NCBI GenBank assembly: GCA_002311645.1
Contig: DBYW01000010.1
Span: 1 to 12,011, forward strand
Direction of reading: 5' to 3'
DNA: 12,011 bases
From: Bacteroidales bacterium UBA1176
Lineage (GTDB): Bacteria; Bacteroidota; Bacteroidia; Bacteroidales; WCHB1-69
This document shows, one piece after another, positions 1 to 6,418 of this stretch. Under the pieces are notes generated by a model. The model searched no databases and had not been told where the DNA came from. It saw only the letters and a list, made by a program, of their open reading frames with translations. Within the stretch, counting starts at the first letter, position 1. Every line of letters starts with the position of its first letter. Made by a program: the position numbers and the translations under genes.

Positions 1-273
1 GTGTTGAAGATGCTCACCAAACGGGCCGACAATGTCAGTGCCTCTATCGTCACCCGGCACATCTCCGACGCCTTCAGGCTTGACATCGAGCGTCACAACC
101 GGCAATACCCTGCTGTGGAGGCCCGCACCTCCGACCGTTTCCACGACCGTTTTCTCATACTTGACGACACCGTCTATCATCTCGGTGCTTCGCTCAAGGA
201 CCTCGGCAAGAAGCTGTTCGCGTTCAGCAGGATGGAGGTGGGGGCGGAATGGCTGATGGAGGTTGGCGGTTAG
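1..273 (+). CDS. RhuM-family protein, C-terminal PLD-like part only (5' end outside window)
   Basis: This is the last 90 codons of a gene that enters from the left edge; the GTG at base 1 is probably just an internal codon. The peptide contains FHDRFLILDD followed by VYHLGASLKDLGKK and LFAFSRM. That is the usual end of Bacteroidetes RhuM-family proteins, where a phospholipase-D-like segment follows the RhuM region. H48, R50 and D55 fit an HxRx4D variant of the PLD HxKx4D motif. The first residues (LKMLTKRADNVSA) line up with the point where the downstream paralogue at 323-991 loses similarity, so the two are tandem relatives. RhuM is named after a Salmonella pathogenicity-island gene and its biochemical role is not settled. 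The PLD reading rests on motif recognition. The segment is GC-rich (35 of 60 bases at 61-120). Stop TAG at 271-273. Confidence 0.75.
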   Translation: MLKMLTKRADNVSASIVTRHISDAFRLDIERHNRQYPAVEARTSDRFHDRFLILDDTVYHLGASLKDLGKKLFAFSRMEVGAEWLMEVGG

Positions 274-297
274 CGATTGGCGAATAGCTGATACTGT
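270..297. repeat. Degenerate heptamer repeat between the RhuM genes
   Basis: After the first RhuM stop the sequence reads as imperfect 7-base units: TTAGCGA, TTGGCGA, ATAGCTG, ATACTGT. It fills about half of the 49-base gap before the next start. Short-period degenerate tracts occur in other gaps of this window (8-base units at 979-1026 and 1881-1920). Only four diverged units are visible, so it may be chance. Confidence 0.3.
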
Positions 298-322
298 TAA
301 AACGGATAAATAATTGAATACA

Positions 323-991
323 ATGGACAAAGGAGAAATCATACTATACCAACCAGATGACAATATACGATTGGAGGTGCGGATGGTGGATGAGACCGTC
401 TGGCTGACGCAACAGCAGATGGCGTTACTTTTTGGATGCTCCTCAGACAACATCGGACTCCATCTGAAAAACATATTCGAGGAAGAAGAGGTGAATAAAA
501 ACGCAACTACCGAGGAAATCTCGGTAGTTCGACAGGAAGGCAACCGACAGGTAACCCGTAAGATATTACACTACAATTTGGATGCCATACTATCTGTTGG
601 TTATCGTGTCAGTTCACGAAATGCCACTCGTTTCCGTCAATGGGCCAATACCGTCCTCAAAGATTATATCCTTCGCGGATATGCCATCAACCAACGATTT
701 GAACGATTGGAGCAACGTGTCAGCCACACCGAAGAGAAAATCGCCTTCTTCGTGCGCACCGCTCTCCCCCCTATACAAGGCATCTTCTACGAAGGCCAAA
801 TCTTCGACGCTTATACTTTCGCAGCGGACTTGATCAAGTCCGCAAAAAGACGAATAGTGCTGATGGACAACTACATTGATGAATCGGTCTTGTTGATGCT
901 GTCGAAACGGAGGGAGGGCGTCAGCGCCCCTCATTTCTACCGAGCTTCTGTCTCTGCCGGGACACACCCTCCTGCCATCTTAATTTCTTAA
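323..991 (+). CDS. Virulence RhuM family protein, 3'-truncated
   Basis: From residue 1 (MDKGEIILYQPDDNIRLEV) the protein reads as a Bacteroidetes RhuM-family member. Recognisable segments are VWLTQQQMALLFG (helix-turn-helix-like), HLKNIFEEEE, then ILHYNLDAILSVGYRVSS and TRFRQWANTVLKDYILRGY, and finally the start of the PLD-like part (GIFYEGQIFDAYTFAADLI, MDNYIDESVLLMLSKR). Family members normally continue about 80-90 residues further, through the HxRx4D motif seen intact in the upstream partial gene. Here that end is missing. After LLMLSKR (about base 912) similarity fades into a GC hairpin, and the last codons and the stop are read from an octamer repeat tract. I therefore regard it as a broken gene that may still make the N-terminal part. 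I prefer the ATG at 323; an in-frame TTG lies at 314. The spacing to the previous stop is 49 bases, so the two could share a transcript. Confidence 0.8.
   Translation: MDKGEIILYQPDDNIRLEVRMVDETVWLTQQQMALLFGCSSDNIGLHLKNIFEEEEVNKNATTEEISVVRQEGNRQVTRKILHYNLDAILSVGYRVSSRNATRFRQWANTVLKDYILRGYAINQRFERLEQRVSHTEEKIAFFVRTALPPIQGIFYEGQIFDAYTFAADLIKSAKRRIVLMDNYIDESVLLMLSKRREGVSAPHFYRASVSAGTHPPAILIS
914..932. other. GC-rich hairpin at the RhuM truncation point
   Basis: GAGGGCG, loop TCAG, CGCCCCTC forms a stem with one bulged C; the core GGGCG (916-920) pairs perfectly with CGCCC (925-929). It lies exactly where RhuM similarity ends and just before the octamer tract at 979. It could be the edge of an interspersed repeat that replaced the 3' end of the gene, or simply residual coding sequence. 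Confidence 0.4.
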
Positions 992-1026
992 CTTCTTAGT
1001 TTCTTAACTCCTTAGTTTCTCAACGA
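979..1026. repeat. Octamer repeat tract 1 (consensus CTTAGTTT)
   Basis: Six consecutive 8-base units: CTTAATTT, CTTAACTT, CTTAGTTT, CTTAACTC, CTTAGTTT, CTCAACGA, the last one diverged. The period is exactly 8 with no slippage. The stop codon of the truncated RhuM gene (989-991) lies inside it. A second tract with the same unit in the same orientation is at 1881-1920, so the pair brackets the gene at 1059-1871. The rest of the convergent gap (1027-1058) shows only a weak imperfect hairpin at 1026-1049 and no T-run. Confidence 0.7.
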
Positions 1027-1058
1027 CGTGATTCCAGTGGAAGTGACGTAAAAGCACT

Positions 1059-1871
1059 TTACCTTAATAAAGATTTAATATCCATTTCCCTTGTCAGATG
1101 AGGGAAAAACATACTATTTCCTTTGGAATAATACAGTGAATCCAGCGTTTGTTTTACCATATCGAAGCCTGTACAATGGGCACATCGGTCATAACCAAAG
1201 CAAGCACCCATTCGTTTCCCGTTTAGCTCTACCATACTTATGCCAACCATATCGTCATCAATCTCACCTACTGCATAATTGTTTTTCAAGCTGTCTAAGG
1301 CTAATCCGTAATTGCGCACCTTATTAATATCAACATAATCTGTAAAACAATCGTATTGGGCCAACTTTGTAAACTTTCCGTTCCTCATTTCGTAAACCTC
1401 TCCGCATTCACTATCACCAAATAGCCAATGTGAGTGTAACAGACCGATGGAGCCTTTGATATAGGAAAAGCAACCTCTGGGGGACGTATATACCTCACCA
1501 TTATATTGCGTGAGAATAATTGCTCCCGATATATGGCATCCGCCATACAATAGCATTTCAGGTATCGTATCGCTGTCAATATATGCCAAAGACCAGTATC
1601 TGCAATCAAAAGGGTTCCCATCAATTTCCCCATAAAACTTATCATTATGCATTTCAAAGTTCGAAACAATGTACTGGACATATCGTTGCATCCAATCAGC
1701 ATAATAGACGTAATCGGGAATTGTAGATGTGGTATCTTCCTCATTCGTAAACACATTGTCGTACCACCATTCAATCAGATTCTCTTGATTGTCAGTTTGA
1801 GTTTTATCATGTCCGCATCTAATCGTAATCAGACAAATCAACATCAAGGGTAGTATTACTATTCTTTTCAT
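1059..1871 (-). CDS. Probable lipoprotein of unknown function with a DxD-type segment
   Basis: The 270-residue product starts with a short basic end and a hydrophobic stretch (KRIVILPLMLICLITI), then Cys19. The residues before the cysteine (T-I-R) are a poor lipobox, so lipidation is likely but not certain. The mature part is rich in Trp, Tyr and Asp. Residues 93-108 (WSLAYIDSDTIPEMLL) resemble the DxDGxxELLL-like segment in many secreted or lipoprotein-type bacterial proteins with beta-propeller-like or VCBS-like repeats. That segment is followed by GAIILTQYNGEV. Later cysteines (C223, C230, C233) might pair or bind metal. I do not recognise the family. Unlike its neighbours it has a strong Shine-Dalgarno sequence, AAGGAGG, five bases before the ATG. 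It lies alone between two octamer tracts and faces the RhuM gene. Confidence 0.75.
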   Translation of the reverse strand: MKRIVILPLMLICLITIRCGHDKTQTDNQENLIEWWYDNVFTNEEDTTSTIPDYVYYADWMQRYVQYIVSNFEMHNDKFYGEIDGNPFDCRYWSLAYIDSDTIPEMLLYGGCHISGAIILTQYNGEVYTSPRGCFSYIKGSIGLLHSHWLFGDSECGEVYEMRNGKFTKLAQYDCFTDYVDINKVRNYGLALDSLKNNYAVGEIDDDMVGISMVELNGKRMGACFGYDRCAHCTGFDMVKQTLDSLYYSKGNSMFFPHLTREMDIKSLLR

Positions 1872-1876
1872 TGCAG

Positions 1877-1883
1877 CCTCCTT
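1877..1883 (-). promoter_or_regulatory. Strong Shine-Dalgarno site fused to an octamer tract
   Basis: On the minus strand AAGGAGG precedes the ATG of the lipoprotein gene by five bases (CTGCA). It is a full match to the anti-SD core, which is unusual in Bacteroidetes. Its AAG is also the end of the last AAACTAAG unit of the neighbouring tract, so repeat and ribosome site overlap. It supports the start at 1871. Confidence 0.6.
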
Positions 1884-1920
1884 AGTTTCTTAGTTTCTTA
1901 ATTTCTTAGTTTCTTATTCT
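1881..1920. repeat. Octamer repeat tract 2 (consensus CTTAGTTT)
   Basis: Units in order: CTTAGTTT, CTTAGTTT, CTTAATTT, CTTAGTTT, then a diverged CTTATTCT. Same unit and orientation as the tract at 979-1026. In the minus-strand transcript it would form an A-rich leader of AAACTAAG units running into the Shine-Dalgarno site of the lipoprotein gene. Confidence 0.7.
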
Positions 1921-1968
1921 TCCTGACGAGGATAATTAACGGCGCGCCGCAACCGGGAAAGATGAACC

Positions 1969-1985
1969 GGTCGAAAATTTCGACC
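1969..1985. terminator. Inverted repeat after the lipoprotein 2 gene, possible terminator
   Basis: GGTCGAAA-A-TTTCGACC is a perfect inverted repeat of 8-base arms around one base, so about a 7-bp stem with a 3-base loop in RNA. It starts 10 bases beyond the minus-strand stop at 1996-1998 and would suit the end of a transcript coming from the right. There is no T-run after it on the minus strand, so it is not a classic intrinsic terminator and could instead be a protein-binding site. A second palindrome, CGGCGCGCCG, is at 1940-1949. Together with the octamer tract these account for most of the 124-base gap. Confidence 0.35.
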
Positions 1986-1995
1986 ACCTCTTCAT

Positions 1996-2799
1996 CTACC
2001 TCGGTGCTTCGAAGAGACTTTTCACACTCTCGATGTCAAACAACGGTTGCACCATCACGACCTTCTCATCCTTAGCGTTATACGTTACACTCATCACTTC
2101 CGAGCCTGTCAGCAACGGCCAGATCTTGTCCCAAGGAAAAACCACTTTTACGGTTCCATTCTTAAAATCCATATACCCATCGACTTCCGCATCCGTTGGT
2201 CGTAATGTTATCTCTTTGCCAGTAGTGTCAACAAAGCCTATGGTCAAATCTTTTATGATGGTATCGGATAAGTTGGTTATATCGAAAAGGCACTTCCGTT
2301 GCCGATTATCGGAAATCAAAAAAATGGACGCGAACCGGTCATACATCTCTTCTGAATTCCTGAACATATACGTGTAGGCGCCGACCACGGAATCCGTTTG
2401 CGTAACCGTCCACAAATAGGGTAATTTGATAATTTTATCCATACCTCCACCTTCTAATAAGTCCGTTAGCCTTTTACCCCGCATAATACTTCCTGTGATG
2501 TAGCGCAAATATCCGCGCACCCAGATGTTAAAACCTGGATCGGGGCAGTGCCGGACTACCCGTTCCAGCGTGTCGGCGGTCTGCGACAATTGAGCGACAA
2601 GTTCATTGACAGGGACAGACTGATCATCCAACATTCTCATTGTCTGCTCGCACATTTTGTCAATGCGGCTCATTCGCGCCTCGTCATATTCATAACTCGG
2701 CTCCTCCGAAACGGTGTTTTCATTTTTCGAGGTCGTTTGGCATCCTATTGGGATGGACGCCACCATAGCGAAAACTAATACTAACAAACATCTGCTCAT
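1996..2799 (-). CDS. Lipoprotein of unknown function
   Basis: The 267-residue protein has a clear type II signal peptide: a basic start, the hydrophobic core CLLVLVFAMVASI, and a lipobox-like P-I-G-C with Cys20 as the lipidated residue. An acidic, Ser/Thr-rich linker follows (QTTSKNENTVSEEPSYEYDEA), giving a tethered periplasmic or outer-membrane protein. Residues about 40-90 look helical, with regularly spaced hydrophobics. The second half is beta-like, with segments such as CLFDITNLSDTIIKDLTIGFVD and GTVKVVFPWDKIWPLL. I do not recognise the family. It starts 40 bases after the stop of the 433-residue gene, so co-transcription is likely. The C-terminal codons overlap a stretch whose plus-strand reading loosely resembles a RhuM tail. 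Confidence 0.75.
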   Translation of the reverse strand: MSRCLLVLVFAMVASIPIGCQTTSKNENTVSEEPSYEYDEARMSRIDKMCEQTMRMLDDQSVPVNELVAQLSQTADTLERVVRHCPDPGFNIWVRGYLRYITGSIMRGKRLTDLLEGGGMDKIIKLPYLWTVTQTDSVVGAYTYMFRNSEEMYDRFASIFLISDNRQRKCLFDITNLSDTIIKDLTIGFVDTTGKEITLRPTDAEVDGYMDFKNGTVKVVFPWDKIWPLLTGSEVMSVTYNAKDEKVVMVQPLFDIESVKSLFEAPR

Positions 2800-2839
2800 C
2801 TTTTCGGGTTGTGTTTTACGGTTAACAATAATTCACTGT

Positions 2840-4141
2840 CTAATACCACAATCCGCAATTGTATTTGAAGAGGTCGACAGTCGTTCTTTCGTATGAGACA
2901 CAATGGCCGTTCTCAATCATGATGCTAACTTCTTCTTTGACAAGTCCATTCCAATCGTTCCAATGGCAGCATCGGACGAGCATAGTGCAGCATTGTCCAT
3001 TTTTTATGGTCTTTTCAACCGACGGCACAAATAGATCCTGCGCCGATAATTCTGACAAGTCGTGAAACTTCAGTGGAACGATTCCGTCGATGTCGGATTC
3101 TTGAAATATGTATGTGCAACGGTTATACCCGCCGTGCCAATAATAGGGCAATACGGCGGCGATATTTTTCAACAAATACAGTTGCCACGCAGCCATCTCA
3201 GTGGGCTTCACAATGAGATTATAGATAATGTCTTCTGTCTTTTCTCCATTAGGGTAGCGTATACTCAGGTGAGAATTGTCACCACAACCTGTTTTCTTAG
3301 GCATACGCAATTCCAATGTACATGCAGATTCGACCTCTACATCGGTCAGTTGCGACAAGAGATATGACACAAATGTAGATGTTCTCTCTTCATCAAGCAA
3401 CTCAATCATCCTTTCGGAATAAATCTTCGATGCAATTGCAGAATATTCATTGCCATTGTTCGGGCGTTTCGGACCAACCCATTTATTCTTGTCGGTTTCC
3501 AACTCAGTGGTTTTAACGTGCTTATACTCAACAATCAGACCACATTGCGGACAGACCGATACTTGACCGATATTCCAATTACGATTGAAGAAGCCGGGGC
3601 GCGTGGACTTATACCACAAAAGATCAGACGATTCTATGCCACAATGAAGGCACGGCATTCGGTTTGTCGTATCAATCGGGGTGCCTTCGTCATCAGTTGT
3701 AGGCAATGGTTCCAAGTATTGTTTTATCCTCTCAACATCCAACGGATAGTTCAATTTATCATCATCTACATATTCGGAAGTTTTTACAGCACTGAGAATT
3801 ATTGCGGAAACCAAATCACCACCAATCTGAAACATTACTATTGTATTATCTGTCTTCAAGCAAGCGTGTGAGTAGTAGTTGCTACGTACCACTTCAAAAC
3901 TTGTGACGATTGATGTTTCAACATATCGTTGTCTCCAGCCTCTCCAGTAATTCATTGTTCTCGTCTTGCCTTTCATTGTTCTATGGCCACAACAGACAGT
4001 GCGCACATCATTGTTGAGCAGGCTCTCAAGTGCGCCAAACTCACCCGATGCCAGAGCGTTCATAAGCGAGACCGACACCTTGGTGTACTTGTCTGCCGGC
4101 AGATTATCATCGATTTTTGTTTCAATTTTTTTCTTTTTCAT
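2840..4141 (-). CDS. NTF2/SnoaL-like N-terminus, zinc ribbon and uncharacterised C-terminal domain
   Basis: The 433-residue protein begins with a Lys-rich start (MKKKKIETK) and no signal peptide, so it is probably cytoplasmic. Residues about 20-120 look like an NTF2/SnoaL-type fold: helix LMNALASGEFGALESLLNND, then VRTVCCGHRTMKGKTRTMNYWRGW, then strands. A zinc ribbon follows with CLHC (C164, C167) and CPQC (C197, C200), 29 residues between the pairs. The last 230 residues match nothing I know; they are alpha/beta-looking and contain several more cysteines, including CC pairs at C50-C51 and near the C-terminus. The zinc ribbon and lack of an obvious catalytic motif suggest binding rather than an established enzyme role; this is inference. 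Start ATG 4139-4141 is preceded by a candidate -7 box 38 bases upstream. The lipoprotein gene follows after 40 bases. Confidence 0.75.
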   Translation of the reverse strand: MKKKKIETKIDDNLPADKYTKVSVSLMNALASGEFGALESLLNNDVRTVCCGHRTMKGKTRTMNYWRGWRQRYVETSIVTSFEVVRSNYYSHACLKTDNTIVMFQIGGDLVSAIILSAVKTSEYVDDDKLNYPLDVERIKQYLEPLPTTDDEGTPIDTTNRMPCLHCGIESSDLLWYKSTRPGFFNRNWNIGQVSVCPQCGLIVEYKHVKTTELETDKNKWVGPKRPNNGNEYSAIASKIYSERMIELLDEERTSTFVSYLLSQLTDVEVESACTLELRMPKKTGCGDNSHLSIRYPNGEKTEDIIYNLIVKPTEMAAWQLYLLKNIAAVLPYYWHGGYNRCTYIFQESDIDGIVPLKFHDLSELSAQDLFVPSVEKTIKNGQCCTMLVRCCHWNDWNGLVKEEVSIMIENGHCVSYERTTVDLFKYNCGLWY

Positions 4142-4178
4142 AGGTTTTTGGTTTTAGTTGTTGAATAAAAGATGGCGG

Positions 4179-4186
4179 CAAAAATA
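4179..4186 (-). promoter_or_regulatory. Candidate Bacteroidetes -7 promoter element for the 433-residue gene
   Basis: On the minus strand TATTTTTG matches the Bacteroidetes -7 consensus TAnnTTTG, about 38 bases before the ATG at 4141. It is followed by CCGCC, much like the second candidate at 4871-4878 (TACTTTTG then CGGCC). No good -33 TTTG is visible at the usual distance. The 188-base gap 4142-4329 also contains a 14-base palindrome and no convincing gene. Confidence 0.45.
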
Positions 4187-4222
4187 GCACTGAGATGTAC
4201 ACGAAATCCACACCGTCGCCTT

Positions 4223-4236
4223 GTTTTGTACAAAAC
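4223..4236. promoter_or_regulatory. Perfect 14-base palindrome, possible operator
   Basis: GTTTTGTACAAAAC is identical to its reverse complement. It lies 36 bases upstream of the candidate -7 box at 4179-4186 and about 95 bases downstream of the WG gene stop. This suits a dimeric regulator site for the 433-residue gene. No regulator gene is visible in the same gap, and a single site is weak evidence. Confidence 0.4.
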
Positions 4237-4329
4237 TGTCGAATAATTGTATGAAATGGTTCTTGGATAAAAATCTCTGAAGCGATAGTCGTTTCAAAGA
4301 ACGGTTGGTCCGTAAAAGTTCAGTGTGGA

Positions 4330-4821
4330 TCAATGGGTGTTCCAATACATTGCAATCATTTCCGGATCATCATAATCACAATCCAGGTCATAGCAGTTGC
4401 CTTCAATTGCATCACAATAACTGGAATAGACATCCTCCTCTCTCCACCCTGGGTCATCGTAGTATTTGCGTGTTCTTCTGAAACCACAAAGGGAATGGTC
4501 ATTCAGGTCGAACTGCTGCGAGACCCCGTCTTGCACCACACGCGTGTCGGAGCGTCCTTTGCCCAGGAATTTCCAGATTTCGTCATATTCGGGAGGCAGG
4601 ACCTCATTACCGTGCATATCGATGATGCCCCACTTGGATTTGCCAGTGTATCTGTTGCGCACCTTCACACGCGCCAGCTCGTGGTCAAAACCGTCTATCC
4701 AGTTGTACTTGCCGAAAGGGACGATTTCCTTGTCTTCGCTGTCTAAAACCGCCCACTCCCCATTGTAATTACTCACGACATACACATTGCCGTATTGTTT
4801 GGCACTCAGATATTTCTTCAT
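4330..4821 (-). CDS. WG repeat-containing protein
   Basis: The 163-residue protein shows two WG-type repeats: residues about 21-53 (GEWAVLDSEDKEIVPFGKY, then IDGFDHELARVK) and 62-85 (SKWGIIDMHGNEVLPPEYDEIWKF). WG repeats (KxG-x-I/L-D-x-x-G-x-x-x-P-x-x-Y-D-x-I) form beta-rich binding modules common in Bacteroidetes; specific partners are mostly unknown. No signal peptide, so probably cytoplasmic. The tail from residue 120 is strongly acidic and aromatic (YYDDPGW, DLDCDYDDPEM). It is much shorter than multi-repeat WG proteins and may act as an adaptor. It sits 84 bases after the membrane protein gene and has its own candidate -7 box, so it may start a separate transcript. The ATG is preceded by an A/T-rich leader without a Shine-Dalgarno site. 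Confidence 0.8.
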   Translation of the reverse strand: MKKYLSAKQYGNVYVVSNYNGEWAVLDSEDKEIVPFGKYNWIDGFDHELARVKVRNRYTGKSKWGIIDMHGNEVLPPEYDEIWKFLGKGRSDTRVVQDGVSQQFDLNDHSLCGFRRTRKYYDDPGWREEDVYSSYCDAIEGNCYDLDCDYDDPEMIAMYWNTH

Positions 4822-4870
4822 AAGATGATTAGGTTAATGGTTATTAATAAATTTGTTGGATTACAGGCCG

Positions 4871-4878
4871 CAAAAGTA
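4871..4878 (-). promoter_or_regulatory. Candidate Bacteroidetes -7 promoter element for the WG gene
   Basis: TACTTTTG on the minus strand fits TAnnTTTG about 50 bases before the WG gene start, in the 84-base gap after the membrane protein gene. The following CGGCC resembles the context of the candidate at 4179-4186. A -33 TTTG is not evident at normal spacing, so confidence is moderate. Confidence 0.45.
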
Positions 4879-4905
4879 CTCCAAAGCAGACTGCACTTCG
4901 GATTT

Positions 4906-6396
4906 TTACAAGGCTTGCAAATCCACCAAATCGCGGGGCAGGGTTATCTTCTTCGGTTCGCCGCGTTTGCCCGTAACATAATAATGTTGGGCGTAGAAAC
5001 TGTCGAACTTGCTGATGAAGGCCTCCCGTATGCGGGCGCACTTCTCATTGATGGAATTCTTGGAAGGATCGGTTATGTCCCGGATGCTCTTCTCGATGGT
5101 GGACTCTATCACCCTGTTGCTGATTTGTTTGTAGATGTCCAGCAGTTCAGCGTAATAGTCATTTAAAAGCTTGAACGGGATGCCTTCAGGATGTTTCAGG
5201 AACAACAGATAGACCGCCTTGGGCAATGGAGACATCGTGATTTCCATATTGTTGTAATCGGGGAGGAATATCCGGAATTCCTTGTCAACGACCAGGCGAC
5301 TGAGTTTGGGCGGCATCTCTATCATCTCCTGTATCCAGTGCAATTGCAGGCCTCTTTTGCGCAGAGCAAACACTCTCTCCCGAATCTCGTCTATCAAATC
5401 CCATTCTGTTGAAGCGGTGAATGGGTCGAAACATTCATTATGGAAGTGGAAATCCGCTTTATCATCATCTTCAATGTCAATGTGGGCCATTGCACGCTCC
5501 GTATCCAGACTTGCGAACGACACATTATGCACATACCATTTAAACTGCTCTTCCAGAGAGACACACGACGACTGGGACACCAAGGGCCTGTAGGAGAAAT
5601 AGTACTTTTCAGAGCCAGCTTTGCCAGCAGGTCTGAAGTGTATGAGTGCCGGTCCGACAAAATCTCCCGAGACCAGATGCCGCCGCAAGTCATCCAATGT
5701 GATTTCGCCATTTTCAACGGTGTCAAACTGTTCCTTATAAGGATACAGGTAGCGGAGAACCTCCTCCTGCACCACTTGCCTGTTTACAGCAGGCAAATAA
5801 TTGAATGTAAGACATTGTGACAAAAACAATTCGCACAATTCATCATAATGTTGGAGAATATATTCGTTGACGGCGGGATTGTATTGGTCTTCCACATAGA
5901 TCACCTCATACGTGCTGGGCGTAAAAGACAGGTCTTTGTCAAACTCAACGAAACTTTGGTCTGTTTCGGCACCCCACTTTTCCCACGACGGGATATGGCT
6001 GATGGATGCCCGTTCCAATAATAATTTCCCAAAATGTTGTTGAAGTAAATCATCGTTATGCGGTTTTTTCACCCTCTGCTCTTCTTCGTCAGGCTCTGTT
6101 TTGCGGTCACGGAAAAAGGCCGGATAGAATATCACAAACGAGAACAGCACAAATATTAGAACGAACAGTGACAAGGATAAAAGGTACGCGACAGCGGTCA
6201 ACATTCCATACAGAATAATCTTCCACCAGGGCTGATTGGAGTATTCGAAGCAAAGCACATCATCTATCATACTACCATCCACCAACTCCCGACACCCATC
6301 AAACAGTTCTCTCCACACCCTTCTTACCGGCCTGAACGCCAGCATAACGAGGTGGAGGAGAAGGTAGATGAGGAGGATAAGGAGAGCTGTAGGCAT
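4906..6396 (-). CDS. Membrane-anchored protein of unknown function with a possible C-terminal winged helix
   Basis: The 496-residue protein starts with a hydrophobic helix (residues 3-21). A second long hydrophobic stretch follows at about 59-95 (IILYGMLTAVAYLLSLSLF onward), long enough for one or two membrane spans. After a charged linker (RDRKTEPDEEEQRVKK) comes about 380 residues of soluble domain, probably cytoplasmic given the positive charge after the first helix. The last 109 residues (SPLPKAVYLLFLKHPEGI, then SINEKCARIREAF and YVTGKRGEPKKITLP) are a segment I recognise as recurring at the C-terminus of uncharacterised Bacteroidetes proteins. The helix, helix and wing pattern with RG near the end resembles the OmpR/PhoB effector domain, which is my inference. 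The middle matches no family I know. It starts 22 bases after the 97-residue gene, so they are probably in one operon. Confidence 0.7.
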   Translation of the reverse strand: MPTALLILLIYLLLHLVMLAFRPVRRVWRELFDGCRELVDGSMIDDVLCFEYSNQPWWKIILYGMLTAVAYLLSLSLFVLIFVLFSFVIFYPAFFRDRKTEPDEEEQRVKKPHNDDLLQQHFGKLLLERASISHIPSWEKWGAETDQSFVEFDKDLSFTPSTYEVIYVEDQYNPAVNEYILQHYDELCELFLSQCLTFNYLPAVNRQVVQEEVLRYLYPYKEQFDTVENGEITLDDLRRHLVSGDFVGPALIHFRPAGKAGSEKYYFSYRPLVSQSSCVSLEEQFKWYVHNVSFASLDTERAMAHIDIEDDDKADFHFHNECFDPFTASTEWDLIDEIRERVFALRKRGLQLHWIQEMIEMPPKLSRLVVDKEFRIFLPDYNNMEITMSPLPKAVYLLFLKHPEGIPFKLLNDYYAELLDIYKQISNRVIESTIEKSIRDITDPSKNSINEKCARIREAFISKFDSFYAQHYYVTGKRGEPKKITLPRDLVDLQAL

Positions 6397-6418
6397 AACG
6401 ATGATAAGTCCGAAAAAA

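Noticed and set aside
1026..1049. Imperfect hairpin in the convergent gap (ACGT, TTCC-AGT-GGAA, ACGT) as a shared terminator
   Set aside because: The stem is interrupted by a mismatched internal loop and no T-run follows on either strand, so I do not call a terminator.
979..1920. Octamer-flanked gene considered as an insertion sequence
   Set aside because: The gene encodes a probable lipoprotein, not a transposase, and the tracts are direct and degenerate rather than terminal inverted repeats.
4301..4313. Small hairpin ACGG-loop-CCGT after the WG gene as a terminator
   Set aside because: Only four base pairs and no T-run.
4154..4345. Possible 63-codon minus-strand gene between the WG and 433-residue genes
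   Set aside because: It overlaps the WG gene's 3' end and runs through the candidate -7 box and palindrome. Its sequence has no recognisable feature.
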